Shown here one piece after another: positions 1 to 10,560 of a DNA stretch of 64,000 nt. Position numbers and translations under genes: made by a program. Below the pieces are notes generated by a model. The model made no database searches and was not told the DNA's origin. It worked only from the letters and a program-made list of their open reading frames with translations. Within the stretch, counting starts at the first letter, position 1. Each line of letters begins with the position of its first letter. The DNA comes from Agapanthus africanus (lineage: Eukaryota > Streptophyta > Magnoliopsida > Asparagales > Amaryllidaceae), in assembly GCA_030015575.1 (NCBI GenBank), contig JASDDO010000014.1:170967911-171031910 (forward strand), written 5' to 3'.

Positions 1-116
1 CTTCTGTATGGTTTAAATCCCCTGCACATTAACATAGCCTTTTTAAAACCTCATTAATTTATTTTTAATACAATTTTCAATACATCTTTTCATCTACCCT
101 AACCCTAAAATTCTCC

Positions 117-124
117 TATAAATA
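117..124 (+). promoter_or_regulatory. Candidate LTR TATA box, copy A
   Basis: TATAAATA followed by cccacac. The same octamer lies at the equivalent place in LTR B (8044-8051), LTR C (37765-37772) and the diverged solo LTR (50699-50706). Conservation across subfamilies makes it the likely pol II core promoter (U3/R boundary about 30 bp downstream). The start site is inferred. Confidence 0.6.
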
Positions 125-956
125 CCCACACTCTTTTCCACCTTCTCACTCCAAATCTCTGTCCAAAACTCTCAAGAAAATTCTAAGTTCAATAGTGTGC
201 AAGTGGAGTTAGCGAAGGGCGAAGCTCCGACGAACTTCCGACGACGACCCTGGGAGCTCCCGGCGACGAAACGACGCACCGGCACCTCCTAACCCTCCCT
301 TTTCCTCTTCTCTAATCAAAAAACCCATAAGTCCCTCCTCTTTCTTCTTTTCTAATCTAAAAACTTGTATTTCTAAAACCCGACGGAAGCGGAGTTAATC
401 CGACTTCCGATTCGGTTTTTCTTTAAAAGTTCCACTTTTCTTTACAAAAAAACACTACCAAACTCTCACAACATGACTATTAATCATTAACAAAATATAT
501 AGAACAAGTTCCATTTCAAAAGAATGCATATTATAATTTTTATCTCAATTTTACAGAAAAATACCATATAGTTTAGCTTCGACATAAAAACATCATTACC
601 CTTGCTATATGTTTAGATAGTTCACGAGGTAATGACCTACCTCCTCACAACACGCATCTATATCATAGCACAATATATTTTGGGAACCTAGAATACGGAA
701 ATACGATTTTTACAAATAAATACCATAAACTACAAAACCTTTTTCTATAAGATGCGTATTTTTAACAAATCTTTGTAATGTGCCGCTACAACCCATTTCG
801 GGGAACCCATTCGGGATGGTATGGATTATCGCACATCCTCGGGCTTAGTAATACAAAATGCAGACCTCCGCAAGGAGCATACGGTCTTGAAAGATTTAAA
901 AAATAAAAATATCTTAAGAAAATGAGATTTCTAAAAAAATAATAAATTAAAATTAT

Positions 957-987
<31 letters not shown>

Positions 988-1004
988 GTATGTATGTATG
1001 TATC
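957..1004. repeat. TA/TATG microsatellite inside LTR A
   Basis: A TA run passes into TATG repeats. The equivalent positions of LTR B (about 8880-8905) and LTR C (about 38598-38630) hold shorter, different TA runs, so the tract has varied between copies. Confidence 0.8.
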
Positions 1005-1707
1005 ATCAAAATATCTAATTTTTTGATATAATATAAATATTCCAACTTTTCTAAATCAAAAGAATCACTTTACATGAAAACAGCATGCAATTCCATACAA
1101 GTTCAATTTTACAATTAAATACCATATATTATGAAATTATGTTTTATTCGCTAGAAATGTCACATATATAAAATCTACATCTATGAAAACTCTAAAGACG
1201 ATAATTAAATACTTGAGGTGTATTTTGAAAATTATACAAAATTATTTTTACATAAAACCCCCTCAAGTTGTATAAATTACAATAAGGACCCTAGTAAATA
1301 TAGGTTTAAGCGGGACCAGTCTCTTGAGCCTCAGGGAGCCGTAGATATGGGTGCTTGCCTATTTAAGATAGACAACTTAACAAACGGTGTTATCAATACG
1401 GTAATCGTCTTTGAAAAAGACACAAATCCTGCCGTCCATGTGCAGCGGTTACCGATAACACCAAAATATAATTCAGGATTCAATTTCTTTTCTAATTGTC
1501 TGACTCAGACTGAGTCTCAATTTATAAAATCTGACTTGAATGGGATTCAAGTATAAAACTACATTACAATATGAATCTATACAACAACAACAACTGAGCC
1601 TTTTATCCCAAGCATATGGGGTAGGCTACATGAACCAACATGAGAATCACGCCGGGTCCAGCACATGAATCCTCCGCCTCCACTCACTCCTATCGAACAA
1701 TATACTT

Positions 1708-4578
1708 TCATTGAGTCCTTTGGCAACCATCGTTTCGTATCACCTCCATCCATGTTTTCATCGGTCTTCCTTTTGCCCTTTTGCCATTGCCCATATCGAG
1801 AGTATCTATTCGTCGAACTGGTGCTTCCATAGGTCTGCGTCGCACATAACCAAACCATCTTAGCTGGTTTTCCCGCATCTTCTCCTCCATAGGTGCTACA
1901 CCAACTTTTGCACGAATATCCTCATTTCGCACCTTATTTTTTCTAGTGTTACCGCACATCCAATGAAGTATGCGCATCTCCGCTACGTGCATCTTCTGTG
2001 TATGATGCTTCTTAGGAGCCCAGCATTCTGTACCATATAATAAGGCAGGCCGAAAAGCGCTCCGATAAAACTTCCCTTTCAACTTTAATGGAAAGTTACG
2101 ATCACACAAAATCCCTATTACACTCCTCCATTTAAACCAACCAGCTTGGATCCTTTGATTAACATCACTATCGATCTCCCCATTCTTTTGGATAATGGAA
2201 CCTAGATATCTAAACTGGTCGCTCGGTGATATCTCTTGCCCTTCCAATGTTATAGCAATATGGTTTTGACTTCTCTGGTTACTAAATTTGCAATACATAT
2301 ATGCTGTCTTGGACCTGCTCAATCTGAATCCCCGAGATTCCAATGGTTGCCTCCATAATTCCAATTTGGCATTAACCCCTGCTTTCGTCTCATTTACTAG
2401 AACAATATCATCAGCGAATAGCATACACCAAGATACCTCATCTTGGATAGTTCTAGTAAGCTCATCCATCACGATGGTAAACAGGAATGGACTTAATACA
2501 GATCCTTGATGTAAACCGATTGTAATTGGAAAATCACTCGTTAAGCTGCCGCAAGTTCTGACATTTGCCACTACTCCATCGTACATATCCTTGATTATCT
2601 CAATATACTTGATGGGGACCCCCTTCTTCATCATTGTCCCCCATAATACCTCTCTAGGTATCTTGTCGTATGCTTTTTCTAAATCAATAAATATCATATG
2701 CAAATCTCTTCTCCTCTCTCGAAAACACTCGACAAGTTGACGAAGTAAATGAATAGCCTCTGGCGTCGATCGTCCAAGCATGAACCCAAACTGGTTCTCT
2801 GTTATCTTAATATCCTTCCTTAGCCTGTGTTCAATCACTCTCTCCCAAAATTTCATGGTGTGACACATAAGTTTTATTCCACAGTAGTTTGAGAAACTTT
2901 GAATGCCACCCTTGTTCTTGTAGATAGGTACAAGGATACTTTTCCTCCATTCATTTAGCATCTTTTTTGTCTGCCAAATCTTATTAAATAGATCTGTCAG
3001 CCATTTAATGCATATTTCTCCTAAGCATCTCCAAATCTTGATAGGAATCCCGTCAGGACCAACCGCTTTTCTTAAACCCATTCTGTTCAAAGGTTCTTTA
3101 ACCTCAGGTAGTCATATTTTACGCATGAAATCACGGTTTATATCTTGAGATTGAATGACAAGTCCATTCAAATTCTTAGTAAAGCTTTCATTTAACAATT
3201 TGTCAAAATAATCTCTCCATCTTTCCTTGATATCCTCATCTCGGACTAAAACTTCCTGATTTTCATTTTTGACACACTTCACCGCACATAAGTCTCTAGT
3301 CTTCCTTTTCCGCATCCGAGCAATCCGGTATATATCATTTTCAGCCTCTTTAGTGTCTAATTTCTCGTACACCTCCTTGTAGACCTTAGATTTAGCTTCC
3401 CGAATAGCTTTCTTAACTTCCTTTTTAGCCATTTTATACTTCTCAAATCTCTCCACATCTCTACTTTTCTTCAAATGTTTATAAGAATCCCTTTTAATTT
3501 TAATAGCAGCCTTTACTTCTTCATTCCACCATGATGTGTCCTTAGATGGTGGAGCACCACCTCTCGACTCACCAAGTAGATCTCTAGCTACCTTCTTGAT
3601 GCAACTAGTCATTTTGTTCCATGTTCTGTCTGAATCATCTTCCGATTGCCAATCCGCTTCTTGGACTTCACGATCTATAAAAGCCTTTTAGTTATCTTCT
3701 TTCAATCGCCACCGTTTAATTCTAGGCTCTACCTTACGTCTAATCTTTCTAGGTCCTTTTCTAAATCGAAAATGTAGAACTAAAAGTCTATGTTGAGTGG
3801 TTACACTCTCACGTGGCACTACCTTACAGTCGATACAACAACCTCTATCTATTCTTCTCGTCAGAAAAAAGTCTATTTGAATAGCACTTGATTCGCTCCT
3901 AAAAGTGATAAGGTGGGACTCTCTTTTCCTAAACCAGGTGTTTGCTAAGATCAAATCATAAGATAAGGCAAAATCTAGAATCGAGTCACCTACTTCATTG
4001 CTTTGTCCAAAACCAAAATCTCTATGGATAGTACCAATCCCACTACGACTAGTACCTACATGTCCATTAAGATCACCACCAATAAATAACTTCTCTCCAC
4101 TAGATATACTTTGCACCATCTCGTCTAAATCCTCCCAGAATAGACGCTTACTAGCGTCATCAAGACCTATCTGTGGTGCATAAGCACTAATAAGATTAAG
4201 GATCTCTCCACCTAGAATAAGCTTAACCAGTAAAATTCTATCACTTTTTCTCCTAATCTCAACTACATCCTCAAGCAACCGTCTATCTATGATTATGCCT
4301 ACCCCATTACGATTTTTATCTCTACCCGTATACCAAAGCTTATAACCCCAAGCCTCTATGACTCTACTCTTTTCACCTACCCACTTAGTTTCTTACAAAC
4401 AGATAATACCAACTCTCCTCCTAATCATCACCTCCACTAATTCTATTAGTCTACCCGTAAGGGAACCTAAGTTCCAGGAAGCTAGACGGATCCAATGAAA
4501 CCCTTTCTTATTTGTCACTACACCCGGGGTCCGATGTAGCGCGCCGTTTCTGGACGACGACCCTTGCTTATTTGTCAC
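1708..4578 (-). pseudogene. RTE LINE ORF: APE endonuclease plus reverse transcriptase, three in-frame stops
   Basis: One frame of 956 codons, interrupted by stops at 4393-4395, 3688-3690 and 3112-3114. The endonuclease part shows ASWNLGSLTG at the N end, ETKW just after the first stop, GGDLNGHVG, and QHRLL near its end. The RT part has KAVGPDGIPIKIW, YKNKGG, NQFGFMLGRST, DLEKAYDKIPREVLW, GLHQGSVLSP and the catalytic box LFADDIVLV. The C-terminal tail is lost by frameshift just after 1708. The protein would nick target DNA and prime reverse transcription there. All three stops can be explained by single transitions. No separate ORF1 is present, as is usual for RTE. The start is uncertain because the N-terminus runs into the 60-bp repeat. 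Confidence 0.9.
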
Positions 4579-4735
4579 TACACCCGGGGTCCGATATAGC
4601 GCGCCGTTTCTGGACGATGGCCTTTACTTATTTTTCACTACACCCGGGGTCCGATGTAGCGCGCCATTTCTGGACGACGACCTAGAAGCCCTTGCATACT
4701 TAACGCTACACCCGGGATCCGATGTAGCGCATCGC
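4501..4735 (-). repeat. 60-bp tandem monomers at the LINE 5' end
   Basis: The word cacccgggrtccgat recurs at 4521, 4581, 4641 and about 4708, so there are nearly four monomers, the first three exactly 60 bp apart. Sixty bases are 20 codons, and one monomer forms the start of the endonuclease frame (residues 1-20, TPGVV and SSSRNGALHR); the next upstream has a stop. Tandem 5' monomers can act as promoters in other LINEs. That role is only inferred here. Confidence 0.8.
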
Positions 4736-5929
4736 TGAGTAGGGAACGCCCCAACGATATTCTTATTATGGTTCATGTCATAGAATGTGATAAAGTTTTA
4801 CGTTGGCTGTCACAAGCCTACCACAACCCTCACCCTTCCTCATCCGGACTTGGGACCGGCAACGGTGGGTTTTACAATATAAATCTATGAATCCATATAA
4901 TCAATCTGACTTGAATGAGATTCAAGTATATATAACAATTCAATATGAATCCATATATTCAATCTGTTCAATGTATAAAATCTACATAACTTGACCGAAC
5001 CGAACCATGGATATATTCCATTTACATGATTATCCAGTACCTCCATTTCCATTTATAGGATATTATGGTTTCGGCAAGTCATCCGTCTGTACAATCTATA
5101 ATACAATACAATACAATACAATACCATCAGTACAATCATTACTATCAATAAAATAAATATACTGGGTGTTGGTGTAGTTCATGCGTGAATCCAACAAAAT
5201 CTCAAGAATCCCCCTAGATCATGAATCCATATCTACTAACACAAGCAAGCTATCATGAGGGCCCGTGTTTCCTTGCTCCTGGATTACAGTCTGTTGAGTT
5301 TGGAATACTTCAACACTAGGTTGAAGTCCCGTTACTAACATTTGATTCGGGCCCGTGGTTCCCTACCCCTGGATTACAGGCTGTTGGGTTCGAAAACACT
5401 CTTGAGATTGGTTTAGATTAACCCTTGAACTTACGTTAACAACATCGTTAACAATAAATTCAACATTATAACAATATAATACAATTTTAAAAACTACACA
5501 CACTCTCTCTCTTCCTATTCTACTTCTCCCTTATCTTTGGGACTTAGCGAGTGATTGTTCGCTGACGACATTCCTTCTCTTTCTTCTTTGGAATGTTGTC
5601 AGGTGGATCGGACCTTCAGGAGATCGAGCCCACCAGCGAGGATTTGGACCAGCTAGCTTTCGACCCGGAGCTCTAGATACTTGTACATTTCATTTCAGTA
5701 CTTTCCATTTCTGTTATGCCACTGTTTAGGCATTGCTTTCCATTCCATGTATTTACTTTCAGATGCATTGTACAAAAGAATGTTAATAAATAAAGTTGTT
5801 GTTCATTACATTTGTCTCTTATGTATATTTCTTTATATTGCTTAGTTACGCTTAGCGTATTTACTCCTGAGTAAATACGTAGCGTCCAGTCACGCTCTCT
5901 GCCCGTACACCGGGAAGCGGGGCGTGACA

Positions 5930-6120
5930 GGTTTTATTGGTGGCCCATGCAGGTCAGAGCTGTATGGAACCCTACCATGCAGTTCAGTTCATTGTGGACA
6001 ACCTATGCAATAAAACATAAGAACCAGCAATTGAAAACATTCTTTACAATTCGTATTCCTTGAATCTCATCATTTCATATACTTTGAATTTATCCTAACC
6101 CTATTTTTTCATTCAAGGTT
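5930..6120 (+). other. Internal leader of gag-only element 1, with atypical primer-binding region
   Basis: The sequence directly after the LTR is ggttttattggtggcccatg, then caggtcagagc. The usual chromovirus primer site TGGTATCAGAGC (initiator Met tRNA) is not intact. TGG and TCAGAGC are present but separated by 13 extra bases. Nearly the same sequence follows LTR B (10519-10560) and the subfamily D LTR end (49130), so the arrangement is family-wide. The gag ATG is at 6121. Confidence 0.6.
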
Positions 6121-7256
6121 ATGGATTCCCCAAACAACACCAGCACCAATGTCAACAACACTCCCCCACCACTACCGATTACACCTGCCGTCGCTGCTCC
6201 GATCAATGAGCAGACGGTATTGCTTGAGGCAATCCGCAGCCTCCTGGAAGGACAGCAGCAGCAGCCTGCTGTTCTCTTGAACCGTCCAGAAGCGGAAGCA
6301 CCCGGAGTGAAGCAATTTCGGGCACTGCACCCCAAGAACTTTTCGGACAAAGAGAGCCCTCTGAAAGTGGAGGAATGGGCTCAGAGTATCGAGGACGACC
6401 TGGCAGCAGCACAAGTGCTAGAGGTAGCTTGGGTCCGAGTTGCGAAGCTGCAATTTACGGACAATGCACGGGTCTGGTGGAAGGCGGAAGAAAACCGTCT
6501 TGACCAACCTATCGAATGGAAGACTTTCCGTGACATGTTCGATGCAAAGTACTTCCCTGAGATTGCCCTCTTTGATATGGAACAGCAGTTCATACATCTG
6601 CAACAAGGTTCAATGTTGACCAATTCAGTAGATAAGTATGATGCTGAGTTTACCATACTCAGTCGGTAAGATATGTCTCAATAATTCGATTTTTTCAATA
6701 TATCACATACTACACAGCTAACACAAGACCGTAACAAGTTTGCGGCCCATCTCATATCAACTGCTGAGATCAGAACTAGAAGATTTCAGAAAGGTTGGAC
6801 CCGAAAATCCAAGCTGCATTAGCTACAGGGGATTTCCCAACCCATGATATGGCTTTGAAAGCTGCACGAAGATATGAGGCAGTGGTGAAGAAGATGGGCA
6901 TACCTCAATCTACTGGAGTGAAGCGCCCTGCCAACCAGATGGCAGGAGGAGCCTCATCAGGACCACCATTTGTACCAAGGAGACCGGAAGTACTAATCAA
7001 TAGGCCTAGCCCAGCCTTATGTACCTACTGTAAGAGAGATGGACATCTAATGAAAGATTGCCCACGAGCAAACGGTCTTTGCCTGATATGTGGATCATCC
7101 TCACATACCATAGGAACTTGCCCACACAACCGAACTAATCCTAATTCCGCAGCTAGACCAGCTATCCAAGCTCCACCTACTCGGTTAGCTCTTCCTGCAC
7201 CACCTCCATGTGGATCACCTTTACCTCGACAACCATCGATGTACCAGCATGCATGA
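6121..7256 (+). pseudogene. gag of gag-only chromovirus-like element 1, broken
   Basis: Capsid/nucleocapsid protein of a Ty3/gypsy element. From ATG 6121 the frame begins MDSPNNTST and has a capsid-like stretch (VKQFRALHP, EEWAQSIEDDL, ARVWWKAEE, FDAKYFPE, FIHLQQGS, KYDAEFTILSR) up to TAA 6667. The same frame resumes after a ~50-bp block with a second stop (QDRNKFAAHL). A 1-bp loss near 6795 shifts to the frame 6795-7256, with two CCHC knuckles (CTYCKRDGHLMKDC and CLICGSSSHTIGTC). After 7256 a remnant of the gag end (VYTLADVEAE) leads straight to the polypurine tract. Protease, RT, RNase H and integrase are absent. TAA at the same codon occurs in the copy at 36211-36973. Confidence 0.85.
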
Positions 7257-7460
7257 AGAAATATGCCGAGACACCAGGTTTACACTTTGGCGGACGTAGA
7301 AGCTGAGACGGTTGGCCAGGGTAACCCTGGTAATTCTCTTCAACCTTTTCAAACTTTTGCATCACTTTGTAATTATTCATACACAATCAAGTACTTCTAT
7401 CACCAAACTTTCCTTGAATCTGTTACACTTTCCTTTTACAAATTTCGAGGACGAAATTTT

Positions 7461-7476
7461 TATAAGGTGGGTAGAA
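7461..7476 (+). other. Polypurine tract region before LTR B
   Basis: tataaggtgggtagaa directly precedes the LTR start TGTAACAACC, just after aatttcgaggacgaaattt. This is the usual end of chromovirus pol, followed by the plus-strand primer. The same arrangement occurs at 37178-37194 and before the V LTRs (40585, 48370). It shows that the missing pol was removed by an internal deletion that kept the terminal replication signals. Confidence 0.75.
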
Positions 7477-7585
7477 TGTAACAACCATAGACTTTCTGTA
7501 CAAATTTTTTTTCCAAAAATATAGAAAGGGGTATTTGAGCCTGAGCACAAGTTATAAGTTTAATTTGCTTGTAAACTGTAAGAAG

Positions 7586-7667
7586 GAGCTTGTAGCTCAT
7601 TGGTAAGTCTTTGCACTGCTGAACTAAAGCACCAGAGTTCAAATCCCATCAGCCACATTATTTTTTT
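7586..7667 (+). promoter_or_regulatory. tRNA-like A-box/B-box unit with T-run, inside LTR B
   Basis: A-box match tagctcattgg at 7593-7603 and B-box match agttcaaatcc at 7636-7646. Their starts are 43 bp apart, the spacing of a tRNA gene (about 44). A run of seven T (7661-7667) follows, as in a pol III terminator. Both boxes and the agccaca end are conserved in LTR C (37303-37385) and in the diverged solo LTR (50266-50337), where the spacing is 44. The acceptor and T stems pair poorly, so it is tRNA-like rather than a tRNA gene. Pol III activity is inferred. Confidence 0.6.
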
Positions 7668-7805
7668 AATTAGTTTTCTTTTAAATTTTTAGAAGCCCAA
7701 GAGCCTACACGTGCATAACTCGTAAAAACCAAAAGTCGCATATAAAACAAACAAGCCCAGGAGGTAGACCAATCGACAGAGGACACATGGCAACAAGACC
7801 TGGCC

Positions 7806-7865
7806 TGACTCGGCCTAACTCGGCCGGCGACTCGGCCGAATCGGCCGACGCCGCCGGCCGAGTCA
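7806..7865. repeat. CG-rich inverted repeat in the LTR U3
   Basis: tgactcggcc (7806-7815) and ggccgagtca (7856-7865) are perfect reverse complements. Between them the words ctcggcc and cggccga recur. In LTR C (37524-37583) the right arm has one change. This is a dense CpG patch in an otherwise AT-rich LTR, about 180 bp upstream of the TATA box. A regulatory or silencing role is possible but not shown. Confidence 0.75.
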
Positions 7866-8043
7866 TCACAAAATCCGAGTTGGTCTTCTTAACTTCTGTG
7901 CCTTTTGGTCTTCTTATAACTTCTGTATGGTTTAAATCCCCTGCACATTAACAGAGCCTTTTTAAAACCTTAATCTATTTTTAATACAATTTTAATACAA
8001 TTTTCAATACATCTTTTCATCTACCTTAACCATAAAATTCTCC

Positions 8044-8051
8044 TATAAATA
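8044..8051 (+). promoter_or_regulatory. Candidate LTR TATA box, copy B
   Basis: TATAAATA at the place equivalent to 117-124, about 570 bp into the LTR and ~380 bp downstream of the tRNA-like unit. Confidence 0.6.
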
Positions 8052-10373
8052 CCCACACTCTTTTCCACCTCACTCCAAATCTCTATCCAAAACTCTCAAG
8101 AAAATTCTAAGTTCAATAGTGTGCAAGTGGAGTTAGCGAAAGGCGAAGCTCCGATGAACTTCCAACGACGACCCTAGGAGCTCCCGGCGACGAAACGATG
8201 CACCGACACCTCATACCCCTCCCTTTTCCTCTTCTTTAATCAAAAAACCCGTAAGTCCCTCCTCTCTCTTCTTTTTTCTAATCTAAAAACTTGTATTTCT
8301 AAAACCCGACGAAAGCGGAGTTAATCCGACTTCCGATTCGGTTTTTCTTTAAAAGTTCCACTTTTCTTAAAAACAACACTACCAAACTCTCACAACATGA
8401 CTATTAATCACTAACAAAACATATTGAATAAGTTCCATTTCAAAAGAATGCATATTATAATTTTTATCGCAATTTTACAGAAAAATACCATATAATTTAG
8501 CTTCGACATAAAAACATCATTACCCTTGCTGTACCTTTAGATAGTTATGAGATAATGACCTACCTCCTCACAACACACATCTTTATCATAGCACTATATC
8601 TTTTGGGAACCTAGAATACGGAAATACGATTTTTACAAATAAATACCATAAACTACAAAACCTATTTCTATAAGATGTGTATTTTTAACAAATCTTTGCA
8701 ATGTGCTGCTACAACCCATTTCGGAAATCCCGTTCGGGATGGTGCGGATTATCGCATATTCTCAGGCTTAGTAGTGCGAGATGCAGACCTCCGCAAGGAG
8801 CATACGGTCTCGAAAGATTTAAAAAATACAAATATCTTAAGAAAATGGGATTTCTAGAAAAATAATAAATTAAAATTATTTTATATAAACATATATATAC
8901 ATGTATCATCAAAATATCTAATTTTTTGATATAATATAAATATTCCAAGTTTTCTAAATCAAAAGAATCACTTTACATGAAAACACCATGCAATTCCATA
9001 CAAGTTCAATTTTACAATTAAATAATATATTATGAAATTAGGTTTTATTCATTAGAAATATCACATATATAAAATCTACATCTATGAAAACTCTAAAGAC
9101 GATAATTAAATACTTGAGATATATTTTGAAAATTATACAAAATTATTTTTACATAAAACCCCCTCAAATTGTATAAATTACAATAAGGACCCTAGTAAAT
9201 ATAGGTTTAAGCGGGACCAGTCTCTTGAGCCTCAGGGAGCCAGAGATATGGGTACTTGCCTATTTAAGATAGACAACTTAACAAACGGTGTTATCAACAC
9301 GGTAATCGTCTTTGAAAAATACACAAATCCTGTCGTCCATGTGCAGCGGTTACCGATAACACCAAAACATAATTCATGATTCAATTTCTTTTCTAATTGT
9401 CTGACTCAGACTGAGTCTCAATTTATACATTCTGACTTGAATGGGATTCTAGTATAAAACTACATTACAATATGAATCTATGAATCTATATAATCAATCT
9501 GACTTGAATGAGATTCAAGTATATATAACAATTCAATATGAATCCATATATTCAATCTGTTCAATCTATACAATCTACATAACTTAACTGAACTGAACCA
9601 TGGATATATTCCATTTACATGATTATCCAGTACCTCCATTTCCATTTATACGATATCATGGTTTCGGCAAGTCATCCGTCTATACAATCTATAATACAAG
9701 ACAAAACAATACAATACCATCAGTATAATCATTACTATCAATAAAATAAATACACGAGGTGTTGGGGTAGTTCATGCGTGAATCTAACAAAATCTCAAGA
9801 GTCCCCCTAAATCATGAATCCATATCTACTAACACAAGCAAGCTATCATGAGAGCCCGCGTTTCCTTACTTCTGGATTACAGCCTGTTGAGTTTGGAATA
9901 CTTCAACACTAGGTTGAAATCCCATTACTAACATTTGATTCGGGCCCGTGGTTCCCTACCCCTGGATTACAGCCTGCTGGGTTCGAGAACACTCTTGAGA
10001 TTGGTTGACATTCACCCTTGAACTTACGTTAACAACAGCGTTAACACTAAATTCAACATTATAACAATATAATACAAGTTTAAAAGCTACGCTCTCTCTC
10101 TACCTATTCTACTTCTCTCTTATCTTTGGTACTTACCGAGCGATTGTTCGCTGACGACATTCCTTCTTTTTCTTCTTTGGAATGTTGTCAGGTGGAACGG
10201 ACCTTCTGGAGATCGAGCCCACCAGCGAGGATTTGGACCAGCTAGCTTTCGACCCGGAGCTCTAGATACTTATACATTTCATTTCAGTACTTTCCATTTC
10301 TGTTATGCCACTGTTTAGGAATTACTTTCCATTCCATGTATTTACTTTCAGATGCATTGTACAAAAGAATGTT

Positions 10374-10383
10374 AATAAATAAA
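10374..10383 (+). terminator. Candidate polyadenylation signals of LTR B
   Basis: Overlapping AATAAATAAA about 140 bp before the LTR end. The same pair is present in LTR A (near 5785). The position suits the end of R. Assignment by position and motif only. Confidence 0.45.
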
Positions 10384-10518
10384 GTTGCTGTTCATTACAT
10401 TTGTCTCTTGTGTATATTTCTTTATATTGCTTAGTTACGCTTAGCGTATTTACTCCTAAGTAAATAGGTAGCGGCCAGTCGCGCCCTCTGCCCGTACACC
10501 GGGAAGCAGGACGTAACA

Positions 10519-10560
10519 GGTTTTGTTAGTGGCCCATGCAGGTCAGAGCTGTATGGAACT
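10519..10560 (+). other. Start of internal region 2 (leader), cut by element X
   Basis: 42 bp matching 5930-5971 with two mismatches. It ends in gaact, the left target duplication of X (right copy gaacc, 26591-26595). The leader resumes at 26591. Confidence 0.88.

Larger units (their letters stand above)
1581..4871 (-). mobile_element. Full-length RTE-type LINE inserted in LTR A
   Basis: The uninterrupted LTR B shows exactly where LTR A is split. The flanks 1564-1580 and 4872-4888 are a 17-bp target duplication with one mismatch. On the minus strand the element starts at 4871, encodes endonuclease then reverse transcriptase, and ends in a short TTG run at 1581-1597, as in plant RTE elements. 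Its 3.29 kb length agrees with a full-length RTE LINE. The 5' region carries a 60-bp tandem repeat (4501-4735). Premature stops show it is dead, though the duplication is still clear. Confidence 0.92.
1..5929 (+). mobile_element. LTR A of gag-only chromovirus-like element (5' end outside window, LINE inside)
   Basis: Position 1 aligns with base 445 of LTR B (7921), so about 444 bp lie left of the window. Without the LINE at 1581-4871 and one target copy, the visible part is ~2.62 kb, matching 2.60 kb of LTR B. It ends at 5929 in gggaagcggggcgtgaca, and internal sequence with a gag gene follows. A TATA box lies at 117-124 and overlapping AATAAA signals near 5785-5794. Family and boundaries come from comparing copies A, B, C and the diverged solo LTR at 50156-52850. 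It is the 5' LTR of internal region 1. No protein is encoded in it. Confidence 0.88.
7477..10518 (+). mobile_element. LTR B, complete, shared by internal regions 1 and 2
   Basis: 3,042 bp, starting TGTAACAACC and ending gaagcaggacgtaaca. A polypurine tract lies to its left. To its right (10519-10560) is the leader that also follows LTR A (two mismatches in ~40 bp). It is therefore the 3' LTR of element 1 and the 5' LTR of element 2. In order it holds a tRNA-like unit (7586-7667), a CG-rich inverted repeat (7806-7865), TATA box (8044-8051), a conserved mid-LTR block near 8700-8810, and AATAAA signals (10374-10383). No coding sequence is supported. Confidence 0.9.

Noticed and set aside
1218-1556. 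112-aa frame in LTR A
   Set aside because: It starts at GTG, lies wholly in LTR sequence, and is broken in the other LTR copies (stop after 75 codons in LTR C, changed in B).
6666-6717. Possible 52-bp intron in gag (gtaag...acag)
   Set aside because: Shorter than usual plant introns, joining gives a stop one codon later, and the donor GT is absent in the second copy (cgataag).
7586-7657. A genuine tRNA gene
   Set aside because: Boxes and spacing fit, but D, T and acceptor stems do not pair well and no clear anticodon arm can be set. Kept as tRNA-like only.
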